NCBI RefSeq assembly: GCF_910594985.1
Contig: NZ_CAJVCE010000014.1
Location: 62,001-126,000 of the forward strand
Length of the DNA: 64,000 bases
Reading direction: 5' to 3'
DNA from: Paenibacillus allorhizosphaerae
GTDB lineage: Bacteria > Bacillota > Bacilli > Paenibacillales > NBRC-103111
The translations under genes and the position numbers were made by a program. How positions within the stretch are numbered: position 1 is the first letter of the stretch; the number at the start of each line of letters is the position of its first letter. This document shows positions 8,853-17,424 of the stretch, in pieces. Below the pieces are notes generated by a model that saw nothing but the letters and a program-made list of their open reading frames with translations, was not told the DNA's origin and did no database searches.

Positions 8853-11057
8853 GTGTTGAACAAGAGGGCTTTTCTTACGATCGCCTGCACAGCTGCCGCC
8901 TTCCTGGCAATCCCCTGGAGTTCTCTGGCCGAAGAGTCCGCTGCCGCCCAAGCGAATACCGCTTATTCCGCCGCGGCTGTCGTTCCCAAGCTGGTCATCA
9001 ACGGCGTCGTGTTTCGTCCGACTCCGGACATTCACGAGGAGCAACCGATCTATTTGGGCGGGCGCGACGGCCAAACGTTGTTCGTTCCGATCCGCAGTGT
9101 TCTGGAACGACTAGGATATACCGTATTTTGGGACGAGTCCGCGCAAGAACTCGATGCTTCCAAAGCAACCCAAACAATTCGGCACAAAATAGGAACAACC
9201 CTTTGGCGTATTCAAGAGAATACATTCCATCTGGACGATGTCTCCGTCATTCATAACGGCGCGTCATGGATGCCCGCGGAAGCGGTCGCCTCCTCCATTG
9301 GCTACCGTACCGCATGGAATCCGCTATCGCAAACGTTGTATTTGAAACCGAGTTTATCGGCATCGATCTCCGATACGCTAAACGGCTTGAACGGCCCGCT
9401 TACGTTGAACCTGTCCAAATCGAACGGTTCGCCTCAGCAAACAGGCGAGCTTCTGCTGAACGGCAGCGAGCTATGGTATGAAGGCGATCTGGCTGCCGCC
9501 AAGCCGGATGGCTTCGGGAAACTGTTCGAGGATGGAAGACTGGTGTATGAAGGGCGTTTCCGCAGCGGCCAGCCCGATGGGAGCGGTACTTATTATTACC
9601 CTGACGGGAGCCGGTATATCGGCCAGTGGACCAACGGTCTGCAGACCGGCGAAGGTAAACTGCTGTCCGGCAGCGGAGCATGGATTTATTCCGGCGACTG
9701 GATCAACGGAATCAAGCAAGGCTTCGGCCGTTTTTACCAAAGCAACAGCAAGCTCAACTATGAAGGCGGCGTCTCGCAAAACAAGCGAAACGGACGCGGC
9801 GTAGCCTTCGATGCCTCCGGCGTGAAAACATATGACGGCGATTGGCGAAACGGCGTTCGTGCCGGGCAGGGCAAAGCCTACGATGCCAGCGGCAAAATCG
9901 TGTATGACGGCGAATGGAGCGATGATGTGCGCAGCGGCTCCGGACGTTCGTTCCGCGTGGAAAGCCTGGAATGGATTTATACGGACGCGCAGAAAAGGGA
10001 AGTCAAGAAAAACGAACCCACTACTATGATAACGCAAGAAACGTATTATCAAGGCAAGCTGCTTACCCAAGGGACCACTTACGCCTATACCGGAGAAGTT
10101 CTGGAAGACGGCACTCCGAACGGAAAAGGCACACTGCGCGTGAAAACCGGGGATCGGTTTTCTTCTGTTTTCGGTATTAAAGATGCATTTCGCGACGCCT
10201 TCGAAGGTGAATACCAATCCGGCAAGCAGACGGGCTACGGCAAGCTGTACGATGACCAAAATCGGGTCATTTATCAAGGGGAACTCGTGGACGGCAAACG
10301 AAATGGACTCGGAAACGCGTTTGACAAAGGGATGCTGGTGTTCGAAGGCTACTGGGAGGACGACCGGGAAACGGGGATCGGTCGCCGGTATACTTACAAC
10401 ACTGGCATGACTGCCGCGTCGCTCGCGGGGCGATCGGAAGCGACAGTCGAGGAAGGCCGGTACCAAGATGGCAGACTGGCGGAGAAGCTCGGTCGGTACA
10501 TCTACTCCGGTTCTTTTGCCGGGGGCATGCCGAACGGTTACGGCACGATGACGCTCATGCACGACTATGTGCACAATGACGGCCCCAAGTCGCTTACGCG
10601 CAGCAACGAAACGGGATGGATCGAATATGAAGGCGATTTCGTGAACGCGCTGCGTGAGGGGAAAGGCAAGCTGTTCGAAAAAAATAAGCTCGTCTACGAA
10701 GGAGATTTCGTGAAAGGGCGACGCGAAGGCATAGGAAAAGCATATCACTTAAGCAGCAATACGGTTTATGAAGGTGCTTTTCAAAGCGATTTGAAAAACG
10801 GCTACGGCCGCATATACGACAGCCTTAGATCTTCCCGTACGCTTTTGTTCGAAGGAAGTTTTCGCGGCGACCGGAAGAACGGCCAAGGCAAGCTGTATTA
10901 TTCCGATAACGGCAATCTCCAGTATGAAGGGTCGTTCAAGGACGACTTGAAGGACGGATTCGGCAAGCTGTATTATGCCGACGGCATTACCACGTATTAC
11001 GAAGGCGAATTCCGGGATGATATGACAATAGAAGAATTCCGCATGAAAAACAAATAA
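8853..11057 (+). CDS. Secreted MORN-repeat protein with N-terminal stalk domain
   Basis: The product has about 734 residues. A signal peptide (KRAFLTIACTAAAFLAIPWSSLA) is followed by a copper-amine-oxidase-N-like 'stalk' domain (about residues 40-165: LVINGV, FVPIRSVLERLGY, WMPAEAVASSIGY). About eighteen MORN-type units follow, each near YEG.F..G...G.GK.Y..., from about residue 205 to the end. MORN repeats form extended beta-hairpin rods. In eukaryotes they bind lipids or proteins, but secreted bacterial versions are poorly understood. GTG 8853 is preferred because GGAGAG lies eight bases upstream; TTG 8856 is the alternative. The frame is open further upstream but has no signal peptide there. 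thiN starts 19 bp after the stop, suggesting cotranscription. Confidence 0.85.
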   Translation: MLNKRAFLTIACTAAAFLAIPWSSLAEESAAAQANTAYSAAAVVPKLVINGVVFRPTPDIHEEQPIYLGGRDGQTLFVPIRSVLERLGYTVFWDESAQELDASKATQTIRHKIGTTLWRIQENTFHLDDVSVIHNGASWMPAEAVASSIGYRTAWNPLSQTLYLKPSLSASISDTLNGLNGPLTLNLSKSNGSPQQTGELLLNGSELWYEGDLAAAKPDGFGKLFEDGRLVYEGRFRSGQPDGSGTYYYPDGSRYIGQWTNGLQTGEGKLLSGSGAWIYSGDWINGIKQGFGRFYQSNSKLNYEGGVSQNKRNGRGVAFDASGVKTYDGDWRNGVRAGQGKAYDASGKIVYDGEWSDDVRSGSGRSFRVESLEWIYTDAQKREVKKNEPTTMITQETYYQGKLLTQGTTYAYTGEVLEDGTPNGKGTLRVKTGDRFSSVFGIKDAFRDAFEGEYQSGKQTGYGKLYDDQNRVIYQGELVDGKRNGLGNAFDKGMLVFEGYWEDDRETGIGRRYTYNTGMTAASLAGRSEATVEEGRYQDGRLAEKLGRYIYSGSFAGGMPNGYGTMTLMHDYVHNDGPKSLTRSNETGWIEYEGDFVNALREGKGKLFEKNKLVYEGDFVKGRREGIGKAYHLSSNTVYEGAFQSDLKNGYGRIYDSLRSSRTLLFEGSFRGDRKNGQGKLYYSDNGNLQYEGSFKDDLKDGFGKLYYADGITTYYEGEFRDDMTIEEFRMKNK

Positions 11058-11076
11058 GGACGGGGGCAATCGGGCT

Positions 11077-11736
11077 ATGTTGCGGAAACGGATCGTGATA
11101 TTTTCCGGCGGCACGCTCGGCGAGTGGGCCGTTCAAGAAATTCGCGAGGGCGACGTGCTGGTCGGCGCGGACCGCGGCGCGCTCTACTTGATACGGCACG
11201 GCTATGCGCCGGATATGGCGCTCGGCGACTTCGACTCGGTAACGGACAGCGAAGTCGAGCAAATCCGCCATGCCAGCAGGCAGTTCGTCTCCTGCGATCC
11301 GGTGATGAAAGACTGGACGGACACGGAAATGGCCTTTACCTGGGCGCTGGAACAGGGCGTGGAGGAGCTTGTGCTATGCGGCGCGCTCGGCACGCGATGG
11401 GATCATTCGCTGGCCAACGTTCACTTGCTGCGAAGATCGCTTGATCGCGGCGTCGCTTGCCGTATTGTAGACGCCTGCAACGAGCTGATGCTAACGGACA
11501 ATCGCACCGTGTTGACGGTAAGGCGGGGCCGCTTCGATCATGTCTCGCTTCTCCCGCTCAGTCTGAACGTCACCGGCATCACGCTTAGCGGATTTCGATA
11601 TCCGCTTCATGAAGCAACGTTAACGATAGGTCAATCTTTGGGCATCAGCAATGTGCTGCTCGGCGAACACGGCTCCATCGCCGTCCGGGAAGGCTTGCTG
11701 CTTGTCATTCAAAGCACGGATCGGACATGGTCCTGA
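11077..11736 (+). CDS. thiN: Thiamine pyrophosphokinase
   Basis: This cytoplasmic enzyme transfers pyrophosphate from ATP to thiamine to give thiamine diphosphate. The 219-residue product begins RIVIFSGGTLG and continues with the family hallmarks VGADRGALYL, ALGDFDSV (the acidic motif that binds metal and ATP) and KDWTDTEMAFTWAL, then LGTRWDHSLANVHLL; all are characteristic of the TPK/ThiN fold. Length is normal. A GGGGGC stretch precedes the ATG. In other Firmicutes thiN often sits near rpe and rsgA; here it instead follows a secreted MORN-repeat protein by 19 bp. A terminator-like hairpin follows the gene. Call secure. Confidence 0.93.
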   Translation: MLRKRIVIFSGGTLGEWAVQEIREGDVLVGADRGALYLIRHGYAPDMALGDFDSVTDSEVEQIRHASRQFVSCDPVMKDWTDTEMAFTWALEQGVEELVLCGALGTRWDHSLANVHLLRRSLDRGVACRIVDACNELMLTDNRTVLTVRRGRFDHVSLLPLSLNVTGITLSGFRYPLHEATLTIGQSLGISNVLLGEHGSIAVREGLLLVIQSTDRTWS

Positions 11737-11760
11737 TCTTGCTCAGCGCCCGGCATATAC

Positions 11761-11806
11761 AAAGAAAGGCACCTTCCTTTATTTTCGGATGATGCCTTCT
11801 TTTATT
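11761..11806 (+). terminator. Terminator-like hairpin after thiN
   Basis: AAAGAAAGGCA and TGCCTTCTTTT pair with a one-base bulge around an A/T-rich loop. It would also stop leftward transcription of the coat-gene remnant. Confidence 0.6.
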
Positions 11807-11826
11807 TTGATAATCTACTATGAATG

Positions 11827-12118
11827 TTAGAGTTGAGGAGCATTTAAAGCGGTTTTTATCGTTTGCAAGTCGAACTGAATTTGCTCTTTCACGTCCCACG
11901 GATGGTAGCAAGGCTTGGTTTTCGACCAACAATTAAAAGCATTAATGCAAAAAGACGTGCAGCAGACGATGCAAGACATCGTCGATTTGCAGGCTTTATA
12001 TAGTTATGCTTGATCGCCGACGCGATGACGACGGCGTGTTGGAGCGTCGATAATGCCGGAGTGAAAGACGGGGTTTTCGAGCGACTCGTGCGCCGCCAAA
12101 TGTTCGTTGTTCATCATT
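11827..12118 (-). pseudogene. Rearranged CotF-type spore coat gene remnant
   Basis: Three pieces with spore coat (CotF/YhcQ-like) character lie here, but not in one orientation. On the minus strand a good ribosome binding site (GGAGGTGAG) leads into MMNNEHLAAHESLE (from 12118). At the left end the minus strand encodes YHPWDVKEQIQFDLQTIK and a stop at 11827-11829, resembling the conserved C-terminal 'GWYHP' segment. Between them the plus strand (11909-12013) encodes 34 residues containing GLVFDQQLKALMQKDVQQ, which resemble the middle of these proteins. The minus C-terminal piece ends at 11907 and the plus piece begins at 11909, so the junction is abrupt. This fits an internal inversion, or a collapse of neighbouring coat genes. 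No intact product can be made. Confidence 0.6.
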
Positions 12119-12308
12119 CACTCACCTCCGAATCATACGGCAGTTGTATTTTTCAGTATTTTTGGCGAGCTTATACATGGTGTTGTTTTCATATACGCAA
12201 CTCGCAGCGGGTGGATTTTATGAGGGAGAGCAGTATAATTGTTTTATGGACGATAGCATATTTTGCTAATGATCATATACTATCCCGACAACGAACTACG
12301 GAGGTCCC

Positions 12309-13601
12309 ATGAATACTTTTCATTTTATCGGCATTAAAGGCAGCGGAATGAGTGCGCTCGCTCAAATTCTCTCGGATCTTGGACATCAGGTGCAGGGGGA
12401 AGATATCGAGTCGTTTCTGTATACGCAGGCGCCGCTGGAAGCCCGTAACATTCCGCTCTATCCGTTCGGAGAGGCGCCCTTGTCGTCCACGATGCAGGTC
12501 ATTGCCTCTAACGCTTTTGACGACAACCATCCGTCCATCATCCGCTGCCAACAACTGGGCATGGCGGTTCACCGGTATCACCATTTTCTCGGCGAACGGA
12601 TTAAAGGCTATACCAGCGTTGCGATCACGGGAGCTCACGGCAAAACGACGACGACCGGCATGATCACGCATGCGCTTCATGGGTGCGAGCCCGTATGCAG
12701 CCTCATTGGAGACGGAACCGGGACCGGGGTGTCGGGCGCCCGCTTATTTGTGTTCGAAAGCTGCGAGTACAAGCGTCATTTTCTGGCGTATCAGCCCGAT
12801 ATTGCGGTGATTACGAATATTGATTTTGACCACCCTGACTATTTCAAGGATATTGACGATGTTCGCAGCGCTTTTGAAGCCATGGCTGCTTTAACGGGCA
12901 AACAGTTGGTCGTATGCGGGGACGATCCGCAGATTCGCATGCTGCAAACGGATACGAACATTTTGTACTATGGGTTCGGTGCGGACAACGATCTCAGGGC
13001 AACTAATCTCATCGTTACGAACAACGGAACGGCCTTCGATGTTAGCTATAAAGATAAGCGCATTCATCAGTTCGACATCCCTTCGTTCGGAAAACATAAT
13101 GTACTGAATGCATTGGCGGTCATTGGAGTGGCGTTGGTATTGGACCAAGATATGGATATGGTCAAATCCCGCTTGGCTACGTTTACAGGAGTGCAGCGGA
13201 GGTTTACCGAAAAGCCGTGGGGCACGAACATCGTTATTGACGATTACGCCCACCACCCGTCCGAGATTCGAGCGACGCTCGAAGCGGTAAGAAGCAAATA
13301 TCCTCAGAAAAAAGTCGTCGGCATATTCCAGCCGCATACGTTCAGCCGGTTGGAAAAATTAATGGACGATTTTGCTCTCTCGCTACAAGACGCCGATGAC
13401 GTGTTCCTTTGTCAAATCTTCGGATCAGCCAGGGAATCCGCCGGCACGGTCTCGATCGACGACCTGCGAACGCGAATTCCTAACGCCCGTCTCGTTTCCG
13501 ATAACATCACGTCCGACATGTCCGCCTATAACGATTCCATCCTTGTGTTTATGGGGGCCGGCGACATCCAGAAATATCAAGATGTGCTGTTCCGGTCTTG
13601 A
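12309..13601 (+). CDS. murC: UDP-N-acetylmuramate--L-alanine ligase
   Basis: This enzyme adds L-alanine to UDP-MurNAc, the first amino acid of the peptidoglycan stem peptide, in the cytoplasm with ATP. The 430-residue product has the N-terminal nucleotide-sugar motif FIGIKGSGMSALAQIL, the Mur P-loop TGAHGKTTTTG, NIDFDHPDYF, and the late motif IDDYAHHPSEI. It resembles Bacillus MurC along its whole length (for example VHRYHHFLGE, GVQRRF.EKPWG, FMGAGDIQK). GGAGG lies four bases before the ATG. A strong hairpin follows. In Bacillus murC is also a single gene away from the main mur/fts cluster. Mpl-type ligases were considered, but the residue pattern fits MurC. Confidence 0.93.
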   Translation: MNTFHFIGIKGSGMSALAQILSDLGHQVQGEDIESFLYTQAPLEARNIPLYPFGEAPLSSTMQVIASNAFDDNHPSIIRCQQLGMAVHRYHHFLGERIKGYTSVAITGAHGKTTTTGMITHALHGCEPVCSLIGDGTGTGVSGARLFVFESCEYKRHFLAYQPDIAVITNIDFDHPDYFKDIDDVRSAFEAMAALTGKQLVVCGDDPQIRMLQTDTNILYYGFGADNDLRATNLIVTNNGTAFDVSYKDKRIHQFDIPSFGKHNVLNALAVIGVALVLDQDMDMVKSRLATFTGVQRRFTEKPWGTNIVIDDYAHHPSEIRATLEAVRSKYPQKKVVGIFQPHTFSRLEKLMDDFALSLQDADDVFLCQIFGSARESAGTVSIDDLRTRIPNARLVSDNITSDMSAYNDSILVFMGAGDIQKYQDVLFRS

Positions 13602-13612
13602 TCTGCATTACT

Positions 13613-13660
13613 TAAGGCCATCGGGCGAAGAAGTTTTACTTCTGCCGCTAGATGGCCTTA
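13613..13660. terminator. Long hairpin between murC and the convergent SDR gene
   Basis: A perfect 10-bp stem TAAGGCCATC/GATGGCCTTA encloses a second stem (GAAGAAG/CTTCT). There is no clear T-run on either strand, so its termination strength is uncertain. Confidence 0.5.
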
Positions 13661-13717
13661 CTGCTCGTACAATGGGTTTTATTGAACCATTCGCGTTTGG
13701 ACATGAAACCTGTAATA

Positions 13718-14479
13718 TTACAGCTTATGTATGGTGTCCCGTTTCCCTTCCGACCATGAAGCCGGGTCCGACATCCATTGCACCAATAAATGGGCAACAG
13801 ACTCAGGCGTTCGAAGCAGGCCGTTGTCCCGGCTTTGGCGAAAGAACGCGCTTGACGGAAATTGTTCCTCCCTCGCTTCCCGTGCCGCGGTCTGCATCGG
13901 GGTATCCATCATGCCCGGATCGACGGCGGCGACCTGCACGCCGTAAGGCAAGCCGCGCTGTTCCATGTGCAAACAACGGACTAGCATATTGAGGCCGGCT
14001 TTGGCGCTGCAGTATAAACTCATGCCTGCCATCGGGTATTCGGCGGATCCTGAAGAAATGAAAATGAGCTTTTTCGGAACGTGCAGCGGCTGAACTCGCT
14101 TTATCCAGAGCGAAGAAAACAGGACAGGCGATAGTAGATTCAGGTTCAAGCTTGCGCTGATTTCGTCCAGCGTATGACGGTCCAGATGCTTAAAGGGGGC
14201 CGCGTTCGCAGCATTATGAATCAGGCAAACGGACGTCGGTTGCACACTGCTCTTTGCGATGACTTCCATCAGCCGATCAATGCAGCCCGGCAGCTCGTCC
14301 GTTTTGGACAAATCTTGTCCAATATGCGTAAATAGACCACCGGTTTGTTCGGCTTGTCTAACAAGCGATATCGGCGATGTACGAGAAATGGACACCACGT
14401 GTTGATCCGGCCGCAGCAGCAGCCGCGCCGTTTCTATACCGAGGCCGGACGATGCGCCTGTAATGATGTAATAATGCAC
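13718..14479 (-). CDS. Short-chain dehydrogenase (YueD/benzil-reductase-like)
   Basis: The product is an NADP-type oxidoreductase of the classical short-chain dehydrogenase family, 253 residues. It has the cofactor motif TGASSGLG at residues 7-14, NNAA replaced by HNAANAAP, the catalytic serine in ISSGSAEY, and Y-x3-K in YCSAKAGL. PG in VDPGMMDTPM follows as expected. The arrangement and the start MHYYIITGASSGLG are like Bacillus YueD, which reduces benzil to benzoin in vitro; the natural substrate is unknown. It converges with murC and diverges from the 85-residue protein at 14688. No operon partner is visible. Confidence 0.85.
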   Translation of the reverse strand: MHYYIITGASSGLGIETARLLLRPDQHVVSISRTSPISLVRQAEQTGGLFTHIGQDLSKTDELPGCIDRLMEVIAKSSVQPTSVCLIHNAANAAPFKHLDRHTLDEISASLNLNLLSPVLFSSLWIKRVQPLHVPKKLIFISSGSAEYPMAGMSLYCSAKAGLNMLVRCLHMEQRGLPYGVQVAAVDPGMMDTPMQTAAREAREEQFPSSAFFRQSRDNGLLRTPESVAHLLVQWMSDPASWSEGKRDTIHKL

Positions 14480-14687
14480 GAATACACTCCTCCCTATTCA
14501 TATATCTTTCTAAATGCTACCACGTAAATGGCTCGCTGTCTCTCTCTTAACCGATTCTTCCTAATCGCTCATTCAATGAATGCTGCGCTTCCATTGACAA
14601 AGCTTCCCGTCACTTTGTTGTTCATACTCACCGCTCCGGCGGGCATACTAACGTGCGAATCGATCTTGAAGGAGGGTTGTGGCACTT

Positions 14688-14945
14688 ATGTCAGAAGACA
14701 AACGCATGCAGCCGGCATCCGGTGAAGAAGTCGAAACCGACGGCGTATACGAAAATGAATGGGGCCGCGAGGAAACGTTAAAACGAGGCGATGAATTCCC
14801 CTATGACCCGGTCATGGGGCAAACGGAGTGGGAGCTCGTCAGCCTTCCTCTTGAAAGCCAGGAAGACGATATGTATAAGGATACGAAGCCGAATACGAAG
14901 AAACGGATGCACCGCGACTTCGGCACCCGCAGTCCCAAAAAATAA
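14688..14945 (+). CDS. Small acidic protein of unknown function
   Basis: The product has 85 residues and many charged ones: an acidic N-terminal half (EEVETDGVYENEWGREE), then a basic tail (KKRMHRDFGTRSPKK). There is no signal peptide or membrane segment. ATG 14688 is preferred, with AAGGAGG ending about twelve bases upstream; GTG 14679 is in frame but only two bases from that site. The WGREETLKRGDEFPYDP style is reminiscent of small spore-former proteins of unknown function, but I do not recognise a family with confidence. It converges with pyk. Confidence 0.65.
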   Translation: MSEDKRMQPASGEEVETDGVYENEWGREETLKRGDEFPYDPVMGQTEWELVSLPLESQEDDMYKDTKPNTKKRMHRDFGTRSPKK

Positions 14946-14980
14946 GCACACGATCCATATAAAGATCAGAAACGCTGTAG

Positions 14981-15020
14981 AAAAAGCGCCTGCTCCCATG
15001 CAATCGGAGAAGGCGCTTTG
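14981..15020 (-). terminator. Terminator of pyk (bidirectional hairpin)
   Basis: On the minus strand AAAGCGCCTTCTCC pairs with GGAGCAGGCGCTTTTT. It ends 17 bases past the pyk stop. Confidence 0.85.
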
Positions 15021-15036
15021 TATTGGACTTCGGCTG

Positions 15037-16452
15037 TTATACGTAGTCGATCTTAATGAAGTTGGTCGTTCCGGACTTGCCCGCAGGCACGCCGGCGGTG
15101 ACGACTACAAGATCGCCCCGTTCCAGCAGCCCAAGACGCGAACCGCTGTGCACCGCGGAATGAAACATCTCGTCCGTTGTATCGACGCGCTCACCTTGGA
15201 CCGGAATGACGCCCCAGACCAGGCACAGCCGCCGCAGCACTTCTTCATGAGGAGTTACCGCGATGATCGGTGCTTTCGGGCGGTATTTCGACACCATTCG
15301 CGCCGTAAAGCCGGTTTCGGTCGGGGTAATGATCGCCTTCGCTCCAAGTTCCAGGGACGCGCCCACCGCGGACTGACTGACGACCTCCGTAATGTCGGTC
15401 TTCTGCAAGGCGCTTTTTTGCGCCAACAGCTCGGCATATGGAATGGTCGATTCCGCTTTTTCCGCGATCGCCGCCATCGTCTGAACGGATTCCACCGGGT
15501 ATTTCCCCGCAGCCGTCTCGCCCGATAGCATGATGACGTCGGTTCCGTCCAGCACGGCATTGGCTACGTCGCTCGCCTCGGCACGGGTCGGACGCGGGTT
15601 AACCTGCATTGAATCAAGCATATGCGTAGCGGTGATGACCGGCTTTCCGGCCAAATTGCATTTGTGGATCATCTGCTTCTGAATGAGCGGCACATCCTCG
15701 ACCGGGATCTCTACGCCAAGATCGCCCCGCGCCACCATCAATCCGTCCGAAGCGGCCAAAATCGCATCAAGCGCTTCGACGCCCTCCTCGTTCTCGATCT
15801 TCGAGATGAGCTGAATATACCCCGCCTCGCGGCTTTCCAGCATTTCGCGAATATACAAAATATCTTCCGCTCTGCGCACAAACGACACCGCGATCATATC
15901 GATCCGCTCCTCAATGCCGAACAATATATGCTGTTCGTCCCGCTCCGTTACGCCCGGCAGCGAAGTGCGAATGCCCGGCAAATTGACGCCTTTTCGCGAC
16001 TTGATGGTGCCGCCGTTTACGATACGGCAGTGGATTTCCGTTCCTGCGATTCGCTCCACCTTCAGTTCGATCAAGCCGTCGTCCAGCAAAATACTGTTGC
16101 CGACCGTCACGTCGTTCGGCAGCTCCGCGTAAGAAACGGAAATCCGGCTCGCATCCCCTTCGATACGTTCGGTTGTAAGCGTCAGCGAATCCCCGGTCTG
16201 AAGCTCGTATGCTTTTTCCTTCAGCAGGCCGATTCGAATTTCCGGTCCTTTGATGTCGAGCATAATGGCTACAGGAATACCGGTTTCGCGCGACGCCTGC
16301 CGGATGTTGCGTATTCTTGCCCGCTGCTCCTCGATTTCGCCGTGCGCGAGATTCAGCCTTGCCACGTTCATTCCTGCTTCAATCAGCTGCTTGAGTACCT
16401 CCACCGAATCGCATGACGGGCCCATCGTGCAAATGATTTTTGTTTTACGCAT
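15037..16452 (-). CDS. pyk: Pyruvate kinase, short form
   Basis: The enzyme converts phosphoenolpyruvate and ADP to pyruvate and ATP at the end of glycolysis. The 471-residue product has KIICTMGPSC at the start, the ADP/PEP-site motifs MVARGDLGVEIP and VITATHMLDSM, and ends at KIDYV. Bacillus Pyk is about 585 residues because of an added PEP-utiliser-like C-terminal domain; that domain is absent here, so this is a standard-length or second enzyme. The fructose-bisphosphate-site region near the C-terminus is hard to judge. It is divergent from an AraC-type regulator 130 bp away and followed by its own terminator. Confidence 0.93.
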   Translation of the reverse strand: MRKTKIICTMGPSCDSVEVLKQLIEAGMNVARLNLAHGEIEEQRARIRNIRQASRETGIPVAIMLDIKGPEIRIGLLKEKAYELQTGDSLTLTTERIEGDASRISVSYAELPNDVTVGNSILLDDGLIELKVERIAGTEIHCRIVNGGTIKSRKGVNLPGIRTSLPGVTERDEQHILFGIEERIDMIAVSFVRRAEDILYIREMLESREAGYIQLISKIENEEGVEALDAILAASDGLMVARGDLGVEIPVEDVPLIQKQMIHKCNLAGKPVITATHMLDSMQVNPRPTRAEASDVANAVLDGTDVIMLSGETAAGKYPVESVQTMAAIAEKAESTIPYAELLAQKSALQKTDITEVVSQSAVGASLELGAKAIITPTETGFTARMVSKYRPKAPIIAVTPHEEVLRRLCLVWGVIPVQGERVDTTDEMFHSAVHSGSRLGLLERGDLVVVTAGVPAGKSGTTNFIKIDYV

Positions 16453-16582
16453 GTCCTGATCGCCTTCCCTGTCCCATGATCTGATTTGAATGTGCTCATT
16501 GTAACGCTGGAGGCGAAAAGTGACTATGAACTATAGTATGGCTATTGTATAATAGTATGATCATTGGAAGGGAGGGAATCGT

Positions 16583-17374
16583 ATGCGGCTGCAGATCGAT
16601 AACGTTCGGCATGATGCGGGCCCGGTGAAGTGGTATGAGGAGGCGGAGAGAGAAAGTCCGGTCTGGACACTCATTCTCGTCGGCTACGGCAAATGTCTGT
16701 ATTGGGTTGAAGGAGAAAAGCTGCTGCTGGAAAAAGGCGACCTCGCCCTTATTCCGGATCATACCGTTTTTTACGGCAAAACGATTCCTTCCATATCGCA
16801 CGAAAAATACGTCGTCACCTTCTCGCACGAGGATGGCGCTTCCATGCTTCCGCTGCTCGGCGCGCACCGCTACATTCGGCTGCGCACCGGCAAATACGAG
16901 CTGCTGCTGAGCCGCATGCAGTCGATGAAGGAGCAGTGGATCGAGCGTCATCCGTATTACCAGACGATGTGCCAGGCACTGCTGCTTGAGACGTTGACGC
17001 ATATGAACCGGGAAGTCGACGAAGGCGAACACTCCTCCATCAAGTACCGGCATACCGAGCTGATGAAAACGTATATTCAGAACCATTACCGGGAAAAGGT
17101 GACAAAAGAACATCTGGCCGCCGTCATCGAAAAAAGCCCCAACCACGCCGCGGTCTTATTCCGCGAGGTGACGGGGCAAACGATCAGCGATTATGTCAAT
17201 GCGCTGCGAATCAAAACCGCAGTGTACTTGCTGCGGCATTCGCAACGAGCGATCGCCGATATCGCCGATTATTTGGGCTATTGCGACGCGTCGTACTTTC
17301 ACCGGGTATTCAAACGCGAGACGGGACGAGCGCCGTCGGCTTATGTGATGGACAGGGAACCGGCGCAGCTCTAA
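16583..17374 (+). CDS. AraC-family transcriptional regulator
   Basis: The product is a 263-residue DNA-binding protein. The N-terminal 100 residues form a predicted cupin (LVGYGKCLYWVEGEKLLLEKGDLALIPDHTVF, split here by residues typical of the fold), followed by a C-terminal double helix-turn-helix (TKEHLAAVIEKSPNHAAVLFREV and IADIADYLGYCDASYFHRVFKRETG are the two helices regions). Such proteins usually control nearby sugar genes. The divergent pyk, 130 bp away, is the only adjacent candidate target. GGGAGG precedes the ATG. The intergenic DNA has an AT-rich TATAAT-containing stretch near 16548. Its target and ligand are inference only. Confidence 0.88.
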   Translation: MRLQIDNVRHDAGPVKWYEEAERESPVWTLILVGYGKCLYWVEGEKLLLEKGDLALIPDHTVFYGKTIPSISHEKYVVTFSHEDGASMLPLLGAHRYIRLRTGKYELLLSRMQSMKEQWIERHPYYQTMCQALLLETLTHMNREVDEGEHSSIKYRHTELMKTYIQNHYREKVTKEHLAAVIEKSPNHAAVLFREVTGQTISDYVNALRIKTAVYLLRHSQRAIADIADYLGYCDASYFHRVFKRETGRAPSAYVMDREPAQL

Positions 17375-17424
17375 CCCTTAAGGCCGGCTTGCCGGTCTTC
17401 TGTTTCCCTAGAAAACCTTTTGTC

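Noticed and set aside
9471-10748. 425-codon antisense frame in the MORN-repeat gene
   Set aside because: It mirrors the periodic repeat of the sense strand; no ribosome binding site or domain.
12014-12075. Alternative full-length reading of the coat gene by simple frameshifts on the minus strand
   Set aside because: No minus frame gives the GLVFDQQLK middle; only the plus strand does.
15622-16416. 264-codon plus frame opposite pyk
   Set aside because: Antisense shadow of a clear pyruvate kinase.
16541-16560. TATAAT-containing sequence as promoter of the AraC gene
   Set aside because: No -35 at acceptable distance; several overlapping AT-rich hexamers make the choice arbitrary.
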